Below, one piece after another: positions 44,898-53,255 of a stretch of 64,000 nucleotides of DNA. The translations under genes were made by a program, and so were the position numbers. Location of the stretch: contig DDBH01000010.1 in NCBI GenBank assembly GCA_002333405.1, forward strand, positions 68,027-132,026, read 5' to 3'. Positions within the stretch are counted from its first letter, which is position 1. Every line of letters starts with the position of its first letter. Source of the stretch: Micrococcales bacterium UBA2037 (GTDB taxonomy: Bacteria > Actinomycetota > Actinomycetes > Actinomycetales > Microbacteriaceae). Under the pieces are notes generated by a model. The model saw only the letters and a program-made list of their open reading frames with translations. It made no database searches and was not told the DNA's origin.

Positions 44898-45352
44898 GCA
44901 TTGAAATTTCAAACGAATCTGAGTTGGCTGTTGACCAAGAGCGAGTTTTGGCTTTGGCAGGGTTTGTTAGGGACGCACTGAAGCTTCATGCGCTTGTGGA
45001 GCTCGGCATCACCTTTGTCGACGAAGCACCTATGACTGAACTTCACATTCGCTGGATGGATGAGCCTGGTCCAACTGACGTGCTTAGTTTTCCGATGGAT
45101 GAACTGCGGCCGGGCTCTGACTTGCGCGCTCCCACCGAGGGAATCCTGGGTGACATTGTTGTCTGCCCACAGGTTGCTAAGGCTCAGGCGATCACCGCGG
45201 GGCACGAGACAATTAACGAAATTTTGCTGCTCGTTACCCACGGCATGCTGCATTTGGTCGGATTTGATCATGCGGAAAAAGACGAGGAGAAGGAAATGTT
45301 TGACCTCCAAAAGCGCCTTCTACTCGAGTTTTACGAGAGTGAAACCAAATGA
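44894..45352 (+). CDS. ybeY: Endoribonuclease YbeY (rRNA maturation factor)
   Basis: Zinc-dependent endoribonuclease for 16S rRNA 3'-end maturation. The 152 residues carry the metal site H116-x3-H120-x5-H126 in THGMLHLVGFDH and the block PTDVLSFPMDE. It overlaps phoH upstream and the CBS gene downstream by four bases each (ATGA). Confidence 0.96.
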   Translation: MSIEISNESELAVDQERVLALAGFVRDALKLHALVELGITFVDEAPMTELHIRWMDEPGPTDVLSFPMDELRPGSDLRAPTEGILGDIVVCPQVAKAQAITAGHETINEILLLVTHGMLHLVGFDHAEKDEEKEMFDLQKRLLLEFYESETK

Positions 45353-46422
45353 TCATTGGCTTGGCAGGAATTGTCTTCCTGTTTGTCTTGGTGGTGGTGG
45401 CCTCGGTTCAGACCAGGCTAGAGCTAGCCGAGGATCAGCGAGCTGGCGCGCTGTCATTGGCCAGAGCACTGCTGATCAGCGTGCTTGGAGGAATTTGGGT
45501 CATCTTCGCCCCTGCAAGTGACCGCCTACGAATTGTTTGTGGGCTACTGCTGATAGTCATCTGGTTGCTTCAGCAGCTGCTTGGTCGAGTTATCGGAAAG
45601 ACGAAACTGGCCGAATCTCTAACCCTTCGTGCCGAGCCCTTTGTCACCTGGTGGAGCAGGTTAGTGATGCCGATTCGACTGGTTACCCCAGAGGCCGCGG
45701 AAGAGTACGAACAGGAATTGCTTGATTCGGTTGAAGAGTTTGCTGAGACCGTTGTGCGAGAGGTAATGGTGCCGCGGGTTGATATGGAGGTTGTGGACAG
45801 TGACGCCATGCTCCAAGATGCCCTGAGCACATTCATCTCCACCGGCTTTTCTAGGTTGCCGGTGGTTGGCCAGAGCGTTGACGATGTTGTTGGCGTGCTC
45901 TATCTGAAGGACTTAGCGAGGGTGGTTCACCAGGACCCGGCACTACTTGATACAAAATCCGCCAGCGAGGCCTCCAGGCCCGCGCTATTCACGCCGGAGT
46001 CGAAGTCGGTAGCCGAGTTGCTGCAGGAAATGCAGCAGGCAAGCACTCAAATCGCGGTCGTTGTTGACGAATATGGTGGCGTCGCCGGAATAGTCACCGT
46101 GGAGGATCTGATTGAGGAACTGGTTGGAGAAATCGGAGATGAATATGACCGTGAGGTCGTGGGAATCGAAAAGCTCGATGAAGTCAGCTACCGAGTACAC
46201 CCACGAACCACTCTCGACGAGATTGAAGAGCTCTGCGAAATTGAACTTGAAGATGATGATGTCGACACCATCGGTGGTCTGCTGGTGAAGACCCTAGGGG
46301 TGCTACCAAAGGGCGGCGAGCAGGTAGAAGTTTCGGGTTTGCAGTTAACAGCCGACCGGGTAATTGCCAAAAAGGGACAGCTATCGAGTGTGCTTGTGCG
46401 TAAGGTCGTAGTTGATGAGTGA
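45349..46422 (+). CDS. HlyC/CorC-type CBS-domain membrane protein
   Basis: Protein of 357 residues with an N-terminal membrane region of three helices in about 90 residues, shorter than the standard DUF21 module of about 180. A CBS pair follows (VVREVMVPRVDMEVV, about 137; VVVDEYGGVAGIVTVEDLIEELVGEI, about 226-250), then the CorC_HlyC C-terminal domain (DTIGGLLVKTLGVLPKGGEQVEVSGL). Relatives act in magnesium or cobalt export; the function here is unproven. It overlaps ybeY and era, the usual place for this gene in actinobacteria. Confidence 0.88.
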   Translation: MIIGLAGIVFLFVLVVVASVQTRLELAEDQRAGALSLARALLISVLGGIWVIFAPASDRLRIVCGLLLIVIWLLQQLLGRVIGKTKLAESLTLRAEPFVTWWSRLVMPIRLVTPEAAEEYEQELLDSVEEFAETVVREVMVPRVDMEVVDSDAMLQDALSTFISTGFSRLPVVGQSVDDVVGVLYLKDLARVVHQDPALLDTKSASEASRPALFTPESKSVAELLQEMQQASTQIAVVVDEYGGVAGIVTVEDLIEELVGEIGDEYDREVVGIEKLDEVSYRVHPRTTLDEIEELCEIELEDDDVDTIGGLLVKTLGVLPKGGEQVEVSGLQLTADRVIAKKGQLSSVLVRKVVVDE

Positions 46423-47299
46423 TTTTAGGTCGGGTTTCGTAAGCTTCGTGGGTCGACCGAACGTTGGTAAATCAACCCTCACGAATGCCATTGCCGGTGA
46501 AAAGGTAGCGATCACCAGCTCCAAACCTCAAACCACCAGGCGTGCCATCAGGGCCATCAAGACCACCGAGGCCGGCCAGTTGATAATGGTTGACACCCCC
46601 GGTCTTCACCGCCCCAGGACCCTGCTCGGGCAGCGGCTGAATGACTTGGTGAGTTCTACGATGCATGAGGTTGATGTAATCGTGTTCTGCACACCCGCCA
46701 ATGAGGACATTGGCCCCGGTGACAAAAAGATCGTGGCCGATGCCCTGAAGTTTTCAAAGCCAAAAAAGATTGCCGTTGTAACTAAGTCTGAAACGGTCTC
46801 CAAGCAGAAGTTGGCTGAACACCTAATGGAGGTTTCAAAATTGCACGACTGGGATGAAATCATCCCCGTTTCGGCGATGACCAATGAGCAAGTTGAGCTC
46901 TTGGAGGGCATCTTGATTGGCTACTTGCCGGTTGGACCGCTGTTATATGAGTCTGGCGTGGTTAGCGAGGAACCGCTCGAGGATCGAATTTGTGAGCTGG
47001 TGCGCGAGGCTGCACTGAGGTTAGTAAATGACGAGTTGCCGCACTCGGTGGCGGTCACTCTAGATGAGATTGTTTATGACGAGCAGAAGCCAAAGATTCA
47101 CGTTTCGCTCTGGGTTGAAAGAGATTCTCAAAAGGGAATCGTGATCGGCAAGGGTGGCTCCATGCTAAAGACCATTGGTCAAAAGGCCAGAAAAGAGATT
47201 GAGCTGTTGATGGACGAACCGGTCCATCTAGCAATCCAGGTTCGCATAGCCAAGAACTGGCAGCGCGACTCAAAACAACTCGGAAAACTCGGCTTCTAG
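46415..47299 (+). CDS. era: GTPase Era
   Basis: Ras-like GTPase that binds the 3' end of 16S rRNA during 30S assembly. G1 GRPNVGKST lies at 13-21, G3 DTPG in MVDTPGLHRPR, and TKSE serves as G4. The C-terminal KH domain carries VIGKGGSMLKTIGQKARKEIELL. ATG 46415 is preferred over TTG 46412; it overlaps the end of the CBS gene by eight bases. No terminator is seen before the leuA leader. Confidence 0.97.
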   Translation: MSDFRSGFVSFVGRPNVGKSTLTNAIAGEKVAITSSKPQTTRRAIRAIKTTEAGQLIMVDTPGLHRPRTLLGQRLNDLVSSTMHEVDVIVFCTPANEDIGPGDKKIVADALKFSKPKKIAVVTKSETVSKQKLAEHLMEVSKLHDWDEIIPVSAMTNEQVELLEGILIGYLPVGPLLYESGVVSEEPLEDRICELVREAALRLVNDELPHSVAVTLDEIVYDEQKPKIHVSLWVERDSQKGIVIGKGGSMLKTIGQKARKEIELLMDEPVHLAIQVRIAKNWQRDSKQLGKLGF

Positions 47300-47319
47300 C
47301 AGTTTTCCTGGCTTGGTGG

Positions 47320-47325
47320 TAACCT
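47320..47325 (+). promoter_or_regulatory. -10 element (TAACCT) of the leuA leader
   Basis: TAACCT ends six bases before the ATG of the leader peptide at 47332. With no ribosome site in the gap, the leader peptide would be made from a leaderless mRNA. Confidence 0.5.
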
Positions 47326-47331
47326 TTTTGG

Positions 47332-47373
47332 ATGCGTTCAGCTCTTCTGCTTATTGGCCGCGACGAGGCTTAG
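47332..47373 (+). CDS. leuL: leuA leader peptide
   Basis: Thirteen codons, MRSALLLIGRDEA, with three Leu codons in a row (CTT CTG CTT) and then Ile. It lies 62 bases before leuA and its codons 9-12 form the left arm of a perfect ten-base hairpin. This is the layout of ribosome-mediated attenuation: stalling at Leu codons when leucyl-tRNA is scarce would change the RNA fold. The small size keeps it out of ordinary gene calls. Confidence 0.75.
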   Translation: MRSALLLIGRDEA

Positions 47374-47394
47374 CCCGGCCCACACTCGTCGCGG
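47358..47394 (+). promoter_or_regulatory. Attenuator hairpin of leuA
   Basis: CCGCGACGAG (47358-47367) and CTCGTCGCGG (47385-47394) are perfect ten-base arms with a 17-base loop. The left arm overlaps the leader peptide codons. No T-run follows the right arm, so this may be the antiterminator-type or a translation-controlling stem rather than a classic terminator. Confidence 0.7.
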
Positions 47395-47435
47395 AGCTCA
47401 CCTGCGGTCATCACTGATTTAGGCGGAGAGAAGAA

Positions 47436-49178
47436 ATGAATAGCCAACAAAAACCATCAAATATGCCATTTGGCAGGTATCAACCATTCCACGAGCAAAT
47501 TCAAGTAGAGCTTGAGGATCGCACCTGGCCAAGCAAGCGAATTACCGCTGCCCCGCAGTGGTGCGCTGTTGACCTACGAGACGGCAACCAGGCCCTTATC
47601 GACCCGATGAATGCCGAGCGCAAGCTCGAGATGTTCAAGCTGCTTGTGCGCATGGGTTACAAGGAGATTGAAGTCGGTTTCCCATCGGCATCGCAGACAG
47701 ACTTTGACTTCGTGCGGTTGCTCATCGAGGAAAACCACATTCCCGAAGATGTCACAATCCAGGTTCTAACCCAGTCCCGAGATCATTTGATCGAACGTAC
47801 CTATGAGTCGATTGCCGGCTCAAAAAGGGCAATTGTCCACTTCTACAACTCGACCTCGGTTTTGCAGCGAAGAGTTGTATTTGGCCAGGACAAAGAAGGA
47901 ATCAAGAAAATTGCCACGGATGCGGCAAGAAAGTGCCTGGAACTCGAGGCGACAATTCCAGACACAGAGGTTCTCTACGAGTACTCACCAGAGTCTTACA
48001 CCGGCACTGAGCTTGAATATGCTGTTGAGGTCTGCAATGCAGTTGCCGCGGTTATCAAGCCAACGACCAAGCGCAAGCTGATAGTTAATCTTCCAGCAAC
48101 CGTGGAAATGATCACTCCAAACATTTACGCCGATTCGATCGAGTGGATGTCACGGCACCTTCAACCACGCGAGGCAATCGTGTTGTCGCTACACCCTCAT
48201 AATGACCGTGGAACTGCGATTGCTGCGGCCGAGCTTGGTTACATGGCTGGCGCCGATCGTATTGAGGGTTGCCTTTTTGGCAATGGAGAGCGAACCGGAA
48301 ACGTTGACCTTATTACCCTTGGCCTGAACCTGTTCAGCCAGGGAATTGACCCAATGATTGACTTCAGCGACATTGATGAAATCAAGCGAACCGTCGAGTA
48401 TTGCAATCAACTTCCAGTGCATGAGCGCAGCCCGTACGGCGGAGATCTTGTTTACACGGCATTCTCCGGATCTCATCAGGATGCCATCAAGAAGGGCTTC
48501 GATCACATGGCCAAGGACGCCTTGGCCGCAGGGGTAGAGGTCGACAAGCAAACGTGGGCGGTCCCTTATCTACCAATCGATCCAAAGGATGTTGGAAGAA
48601 GCTATGAGGCCGTGATTCGCGTGAATTCGCAATCCGGCAAGGGCGGGGTTGCCTACCTACTGAAGACGGACCACAGCTTGGATCTTCCTCGCAAGCTTCA
48701 GATTGAGTTCTCAAGGGTGATCCAGGGTCATACCGATTCCGCAGGTGGTGAGGTGAGCTCAGAGCGAATCTGGGAAATATTCCAGGACGAGTACCTGCCA
48801 GCTATCGAAGATCAAACCAAGTGGGGTCGATTTGAACTGCGCCGCATGCGAACCGAAAGCGAAATGGACGGTGAAGTCCAGATTGAGGTCGTTCTCCGCG
48901 ACGGCGACGGTGAGTTTGAAGCTAAGTCCACAGGAAACGGTCCCATCTCAGCATTCCTGGGAGTGTTAGGCGAGAAGGGGCTCAAGATTCGTCTACTGGA
49001 TTACGTTGAGCACACCCTGAGTGCCGGTGGAGATGCGCTTGCTGCTGCATACATCGAGCTGGAGGTTGACGGTCAAGTCTTGTGGGGTGTCGGTATTGAT
49101 GGCGACATCGCAACGGCTTCTCTGAAGGCATTGATCAGTGCGACAAATAGGGCGCTCAGGGCAGCTGTTACCGCCTAA
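47436..49178 (+). CDS. leuA: 2-isopropylmalate synthase
   Basis: First committed step of leucine synthesis: condenses acetyl-CoA with 2-oxoisovalerate. The HMGL-like TIM barrel carries VDLRDGNQALIDPM at about 46-58 and the metal-binding LHPHNDRGTA near 252. The C-terminal LeuA dimer domain for leucine feedback is at about 440-580 (GDALAAAYIELEVDG). Length 580 fits the long actinobacterial type (LeuA2-like). GGAGAG precedes the ATG. It is controlled by the leader peptide and hairpin just upstream. Confidence 0.97.
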   Translation: MNSQQKPSNMPFGRYQPFHEQIQVELEDRTWPSKRITAAPQWCAVDLRDGNQALIDPMNAERKLEMFKLLVRMGYKEIEVGFPSASQTDFDFVRLLIEENHIPEDVTIQVLTQSRDHLIERTYESIAGSKRAIVHFYNSTSVLQRRVVFGQDKEGIKKIATDAARKCLELEATIPDTEVLYEYSPESYTGTELEYAVEVCNAVAAVIKPTTKRKLIVNLPATVEMITPNIYADSIEWMSRHLQPREAIVLSLHPHNDRGTAIAAAELGYMAGADRIEGCLFGNGERTGNVDLITLGLNLFSQGIDPMIDFSDIDEIKRTVEYCNQLPVHERSPYGGDLVYTAFSGSHQDAIKKGFDHMAKDALAAGVEVDKQTWAVPYLPIDPKDVGRSYEAVIRVNSQSGKGGVAYLLKTDHSLDLPRKLQIEFSRVIQGHTDSAGGEVSSERIWEIFQDEYLPAIEDQTKWGRFELRRMRTESEMDGEVQIEVVLRDGDGEFEAKSTGNGPISAFLGVLGEKGLKIRLLDYVEHTLSAGGDALAAAYIELEVDGQVLWGVGIDGDIATASLKALISATNRALRAAVTA

Positions 49179-49193
49179 ATCGGTAATTGTTGG

Positions 49194-49199
49194 GATACT
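49194..49199 (+). promoter_or_regulatory. -10 element (GATACT) before recO
   Basis: GATACT ends six bases before the recO ATG at 49206. No ribosome site lies between, so a leaderless mRNA is likely. Confidence 0.5.
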
Positions 49200-49205
49200 T
49201 GTTTC

Positions 49206-49928
49206 ATGCCCCACTACCGAGATGAAGCCGTAGTAATACGCACCCACAAGCTCGGTGAAGTAGATCGCATCGTTACCCTGCTGACAAAGAACCATGGTCA
49301 GGTTAGAGCCGTGGCAAAAGGGGTTAGAAAGACCTCAAGTCGGATTGGCGCAAGACTCGAACCGTTCATGGTTGTCGATGTTCAGCTTTATGAGGGGCGC
49401 AACCTGGATACGGTTTCACAGGTTGAACAACTTGCCAACTACGGAGCAGTAATTGTTGATGACTATGCTCGCTACACGGCGGCCAGTGCTGTGGTGGAGG
49501 CCGCTGAGCGCCTTACCAGGGAAGACTCATCCTCCAAGCATTACCTGCTGGTACTGGGGGCGCTTAGGGCTCTCAGTGCCAAAGAGCAGGCATCTGATCA
49601 AATTCTCGACTCTTATTTGCTTCGAGCCTTAGCAATCTCCGGCTGGATTGCGAACCTGACCTCCTGCCAGGGGTGTGGCTCAGATCAGACGGTTTTGTTT
49701 TCGGTGCATTCGGGTTCGGTGAGCTGCGCTAACTGTGCGCTGCCTGGGTCGGTGCGGCTTGGAGTTGAGGGCATTGCTCACGTTGGTTCACTTCTGGCTG
49801 GTGACTGGCAGGGCGTTTCACAGGCAACCTCCGCAACCCGCGCCACCGTCAGCGGTGTTGTGGCCGGATATCTGCAGTGGCAGCTAGAACGGGGCCTTAG
49901 GTCCCTCGAGCATGTGGAGCGCGCATGA
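49206..49928 (+). CDS. recO: DNA repair protein RecO
   Basis: Recombination mediator that works with RecR to load RecA at gaps. The 240 residues have an N-terminal OB fold (YRDEAVVIRTHKLGEVDRIVTLLTK), a helical middle and a zinc finger with CQGCG and CANC. The stop overlaps the uppS ATG (ATGA). Confidence 0.95.
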   Translation: MPHYRDEAVVIRTHKLGEVDRIVTLLTKNHGQVRAVAKGVRKTSSRIGARLEPFMVVDVQLYEGRNLDTVSQVEQLANYGAVIVDDYARYTAASAVVEAAERLTREDSSSKHYLLVLGALRALSAKEQASDQILDSYLLRALAISGWIANLTSCQGCGSDQTVLFSVHSGSVSCANCALPGSVRLGVEGIAHVGSLLAGDWQGVSQATSATRATVSGVVAGYLQWQLERGLRSLEHVERA

Positions 49929-50683
49929 CGCTACTAAACGATCCGGCCAGAACAGCACCAGTCTTTGAGACAGTGCCAGAACACATTGCGATGGTTATGG
50001 ATGGAAACGGGCGCTGGGCAAACTCCCGGGGACTAACCAGAACTGAAGGCCACAGGGCAGGGGAGATTGCACTGTTGGAGGCAGTTGCCGGCGCTGCCAA
50101 CGCCGGTGTGAAGAATCTAACCGCATTCGCTTTTTCCACAGAAAACTGGAAGCGCTCACCCGATGAAGTGAAGTTTTTGATGGGCTACAACAAGGACGTG
50201 CTCAGAAGGCGACGTGATTTGTTGATGGATTGGAATGTTCGGATTCGTTGGGCAGGGGAGCGCAAGCGGCTCTGGCCCTCCGTGGTTCGGGAACTTCGTG
50301 ATGCAGAGGCTTTGACCGCTCAGAACACCGGCCTGACATTGACTATGGCCGTGAATTATGGCGGCCGGCAGGAGCTTGTCAGCGCAGTTAGATCACTGGC
50401 CGAAGATGTGGCAGCGGGTAGAGTTTCGCCGAAATCGATCAACGAGAAGAGTTTGCAGAAGCGGCTCTACGTGCCGGAGCTCCCGGATGTTGACATGTTC
50501 CTTCGTTCCAGCGGAGAGCGCCGCATTTCCAACTTCATGCTCTGGCAGTCCAGCTACGCCGAATTGATTTTTCAGGATGTGTTGTGGCCAGACTTCACAA
50601 GGGAGAGCATGTGGGAGGCTATTCATGAATTTGGTAGAAGGCAGCGCCGCTTCGGCGCAGCCGAAGATGCGCCACTAAACTAG
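49925..50683 (+). CDS. uppS: Isoprenyl transferase (polyprenyl diphosphate synthase)
   Basis: cis-Prenyltransferase of 252 residues that makes the lipid carrier for cell-wall synthesis. The catalytic Asp is in MVMDGNGRWA (about residue 26). AFSTENWKR, NYGGRQEL and PDVDMFLRSSGERRISNFMLWQSSYAEL are family blocks. In actinobacteria product length varies, so C50 versus C55 cannot be told. It overlaps recO by four bases. Confidence 0.95.
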   Translation: MTLLNDPARTAPVFETVPEHIAMVMDGNGRWANSRGLTRTEGHRAGEIALLEAVAGAANAGVKNLTAFAFSTENWKRSPDEVKFLMGYNKDVLRRRRDLLMDWNVRIRWAGERKRLWPSVVRELRDAEALTAQNTGLTLTMAVNYGGRQELVSAVRSLAEDVAAGRVSPKSINEKSLQKRLYVPELPDVDMFLRSSGERRISNFMLWQSSYAELIFQDVLWPDFTRESMWEAIHEFGRRQRRFGAAEDAPLN

Positions 50684-50718
50684 AAACTCGCTAAACAAAG
50701 CCCCTATCTCGGAGAATT

Positions 50719-52092
50719 ATGGCAACCCAAAAACTAGATCAAGTTATCTCACTGGCAAAGCGAAGGGGCTTTGTGTTCCAGGCTGGTGAGATTTACGGCG
50801 GATCGCGTTCGGCGTGGGACTACGGTCCGTTGGGCGTAGAGCTAAAGGAAAACATCAAGCGTCAGTGGTGGCACTCGGTGGTATCTGGTCGCGACGACGT
50901 TGTTGGGTTAGATTCCTCAATCATCTTGCCTCGCAAGGTTTGGGAAGCCTCTGGACACGTTGAGGCTTTCGTTGACCCGCTGATCGAGTGCACAAGCTGC
51001 CATAAGCGCTTTCGAGCAGACCACTTGGAAGAGGCCTTTGAAGAGAAGAAGGGCCGCGCACCTAAGTCAATGGCTGAAATTGCCTGCCCGAACTGTGGTG
51101 GCAAAGAAGTGTGGACTGAGCCAAAGAGTTTTAATGGTCTCCTAAAGACCTCGCTTGGACCCGTAGAAGACGAGAGCGGCATGCATTACCTGAGGCCGGA
51201 GACAGCTCAGGGAATCTTTGTGAACTTTAACAACGTGCTGAATGTCTCGCGCATGAAGCCACCGTTTGGCATTGGCCAGATGGGAAAGAGCTTTAGAAAC
51301 GAAATTACTCCAGGAAACTTCATCTTCCGAACCCGTGAGTTCGAGCAGATGGAAATGGAATTCTTTGTCAAGCCCGGTGAAGACGAGAAGTGGCATGAGT
51401 ACTGGATTGAACAGCGCCACAATTGGTATCTAGACCTCGGTATCAACCCAGACAACCTTCGCTTGTTCGAGCACCCGAAGGAAAAGCTCTCGCACTACTC
51501 AAAGCGAACTGTTGACATCGAGTACCGATTTGGTTTCCAGGGCAGCGAGTTCGGAGAGCTCGAGGGAATTGCGAACCGAACCGACTACGACCTAAAAACC
51601 CACTCAGCCGCATCCGGAGTTGACCTGAGCTACTTTGATCCAACCGAAGAGGCCAGATGGACTCCTTTTGTTATCGAACCTGCTGCCGGTCTGACTCGCT
51701 CATTGATGGCATTCCTGGTTGATGCCTACACTGAGGACGAGGCGCCAAACGCCAAGGGCGGCGTGGACACTAGAACGGTCCTGAGGCTGGATTACAGGCT
51801 TTCGCCAGTCAAGGCAGCGGTCTTGCCGCTAAGTCGGAATGAGGCACTGAACCCAATCGCTAAGGATCTTTCTGCTGAACTTAGAAAGAACTGGAACATT
51901 GATTTTGACGATTCCGGTGCTATCGGACGTCGTTACCGTCGCCAGGATGAGATCGGAACTCCGTTCTGCATCACTGTCGACTTCGAAACCCCAGAGGATC
52001 AAGCGGTAACTATTCGTGAGCGTGACTCGATGGCTCAGGAGCGCGTGGCTCTGGACAAGGTAGCCAGTTATCTATTCGAAAGACTCAGCTAG
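50719..52092 (+). CDS. glyS: Glycine-tRNA ligase (single-chain type)
   Basis: Charges tRNA-Gly. Class II alpha2-type enzyme of 457 residues, unlike the two-subunit GlyQ/GlyS of E. coli. FQAGEIYGGSRSAWDYGPLG opens the protein. The insertion with CTSCHKRF and CPNCGG is zinc-binding. Motif 2 is FRNEITPGNFIFRTREFEQME and motif 3 EPAAGLTRSLMAFL. GGAGA precedes the ATG at suitable distance. Confidence 0.97.
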   Translation: MATQKLDQVISLAKRRGFVFQAGEIYGGSRSAWDYGPLGVELKENIKRQWWHSVVSGRDDVVGLDSSIILPRKVWEASGHVEAFVDPLIECTSCHKRFRADHLEEAFEEKKGRAPKSMAEIACPNCGGKEVWTEPKSFNGLLKTSLGPVEDESGMHYLRPETAQGIFVNFNNVLNVSRMKPPFGIGQMGKSFRNEITPGNFIFRTREFEQMEMEFFVKPGEDEKWHEYWIEQRHNWYLDLGINPDNLRLFEHPKEKLSHYSKRTVDIEYRFGFQGSEFGELEGIANRTDYDLKTHSAASGVDLSYFDPTEEARWTPFVIEPAAGLTRSLMAFLVDAYTEDEAPNAKGGVDTRTVLRLDYRLSPVKAAVLPLSRNEALNPIAKDLSAELRKNWNIDFDDSGAIGRRYRRQDEIGTPFCITVDFETPEDQAVTIRERDSMAQERVALDKVASYLFERLS

Positions 52093-52096
52093 ATTC

Positions 52097-53251
52097 TTGG
52101 GCCTTAGATACGGAGCCAAGACATTCGAGGTGCCAGTCGTGCTGGCGCCAATGGCCGGTATAACAAATACTGCCTATCGAAGACTTTGCCGTGAATATGG
52201 AAACGGCCTGTTTGTCTCAGAGATGGTCACCTCTAGGGCGCTGGTTGAGCGCACCGAAGAGTCGATGCGGCTAATTGGTCACCACGAGTCAGAACAGTTT
52301 CGTTCGGTTCAGCTATATGGCGTTGACCCAACCACTATTTCTCGAGCCGTGAAAATGCTGGTTGATGAAAACCGAGCAGATCACATCGACCTGAACTTTG
52401 GATGCCCGGTTGCCAAGGTCACCAGAAAGGGTGGCGGTGCCGCGCTTCCCTGGAAGCATGAGCTGTTTGAAAAAATCGTGCAGGCCGCGGTTGGCGCTGC
52501 GGGTGACATCCCCGTAACAGTGAAGATGCGCAAGGGCATTGACAGCAATCACCTGACGTTTCTAGATGCCGGTAAGGCTGCCAGGGACGCTGGCGTCAGC
52601 GCTGTCGCGCTTCACGGCCGCACCGCAGAAGATTTTTACTCTGGGAAGGCTGACTGGGAGGCGATAGCCGAACTTCGGGAATCACTTCCTGATGTGCAGG
52701 TTTTGGGTAATGGAGACATCTGGTCTGCAGCTGACGCGGTTTCCATGATGAATCAGACCGGAGTTGACGGCATTGTTGTTGGCAGGGGATGCCTGGGGCG
52801 CCCCTGGCTATTTCAGGATCTAGAACGCGCGATTTCTGCCTACATCGCTGGTGACAAGCAGCCGGCTGTGCAAGAAGTAATGCCTACGCTCGGTGAAGTG
52901 GCGGACGCGTTCTACCGTCATGCGGAACTGCTAACTGAGTTTTTTGAGCAGGAGGACAGGGCCTGCCGCGATATTCGAAAGCACGTTGCCTGGTACTTCA
53001 AGGGCTATCCGGTCGGTGGTGAATTCCGGGCTGCTCTGGCCAGAGTGGAATCACTGCAACAAGCAGCGGACTTACTTGGAACCCTGGAGCGAGACCTGCC
53101 TTACCCGGGTGAAGAGGCTGAGGGGCCCAGGGGTCGCCTTGGGTCACTGAAATCCTGCTCGCTACCCGAGGGCTGGCTCACCTCTCGAGAGCTAAGCGAG
53201 GAGCACAGGTCTCAACTTGAATTTGCTGAGTTATCAGTTTCGGGCGGTTAG
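52097..53251 (+). CDS. dusB: tRNA-dihydrouridine synthase (DusB-like)
   Basis: FMN-dependent reductase of 384 residues that makes dihydrouridine in tRNA D loops. VVLAPMAGITNTAYRRLCREYG at the N-terminus, HIDLNFGCPVAKVTRKGGGAAL with the catalytic Cys, and ALHGRTAEDFYSGKADWEAIAELR are DusB hallmarks. The C-terminal tail of about 55 residues is longer than in E. coli DusB. TTG start four bases after glyS. The next gene dgt starts five bases after its stop. Confidence 0.94.
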   Translation: MGLRYGAKTFEVPVVLAPMAGITNTAYRRLCREYGNGLFVSEMVTSRALVERTEESMRLIGHHESEQFRSVQLYGVDPTTISRAVKMLVDENRADHIDLNFGCPVAKVTRKGGGAALPWKHELFEKIVQAAVGAAGDIPVTVKMRKGIDSNHLTFLDAGKAARDAGVSAVALHGRTAEDFYSGKADWEAIAELRESLPDVQVLGNGDIWSAADAVSMMNQTGVDGIVVGRGCLGRPWLFQDLERAISAYIAGDKQPAVQEVMPTLGEVADAFYRHAELLTEFFEQEDRACRDIRKHVAWYFKGYPVGGEFRAALARVESLQQAADLLGTLERDLPYPGEEAEGPRGRLGSLKSCSLPEGWLTSRELSEEHRSQLEFAELSVSGG

Positions 53252-53255
53252 TGAA

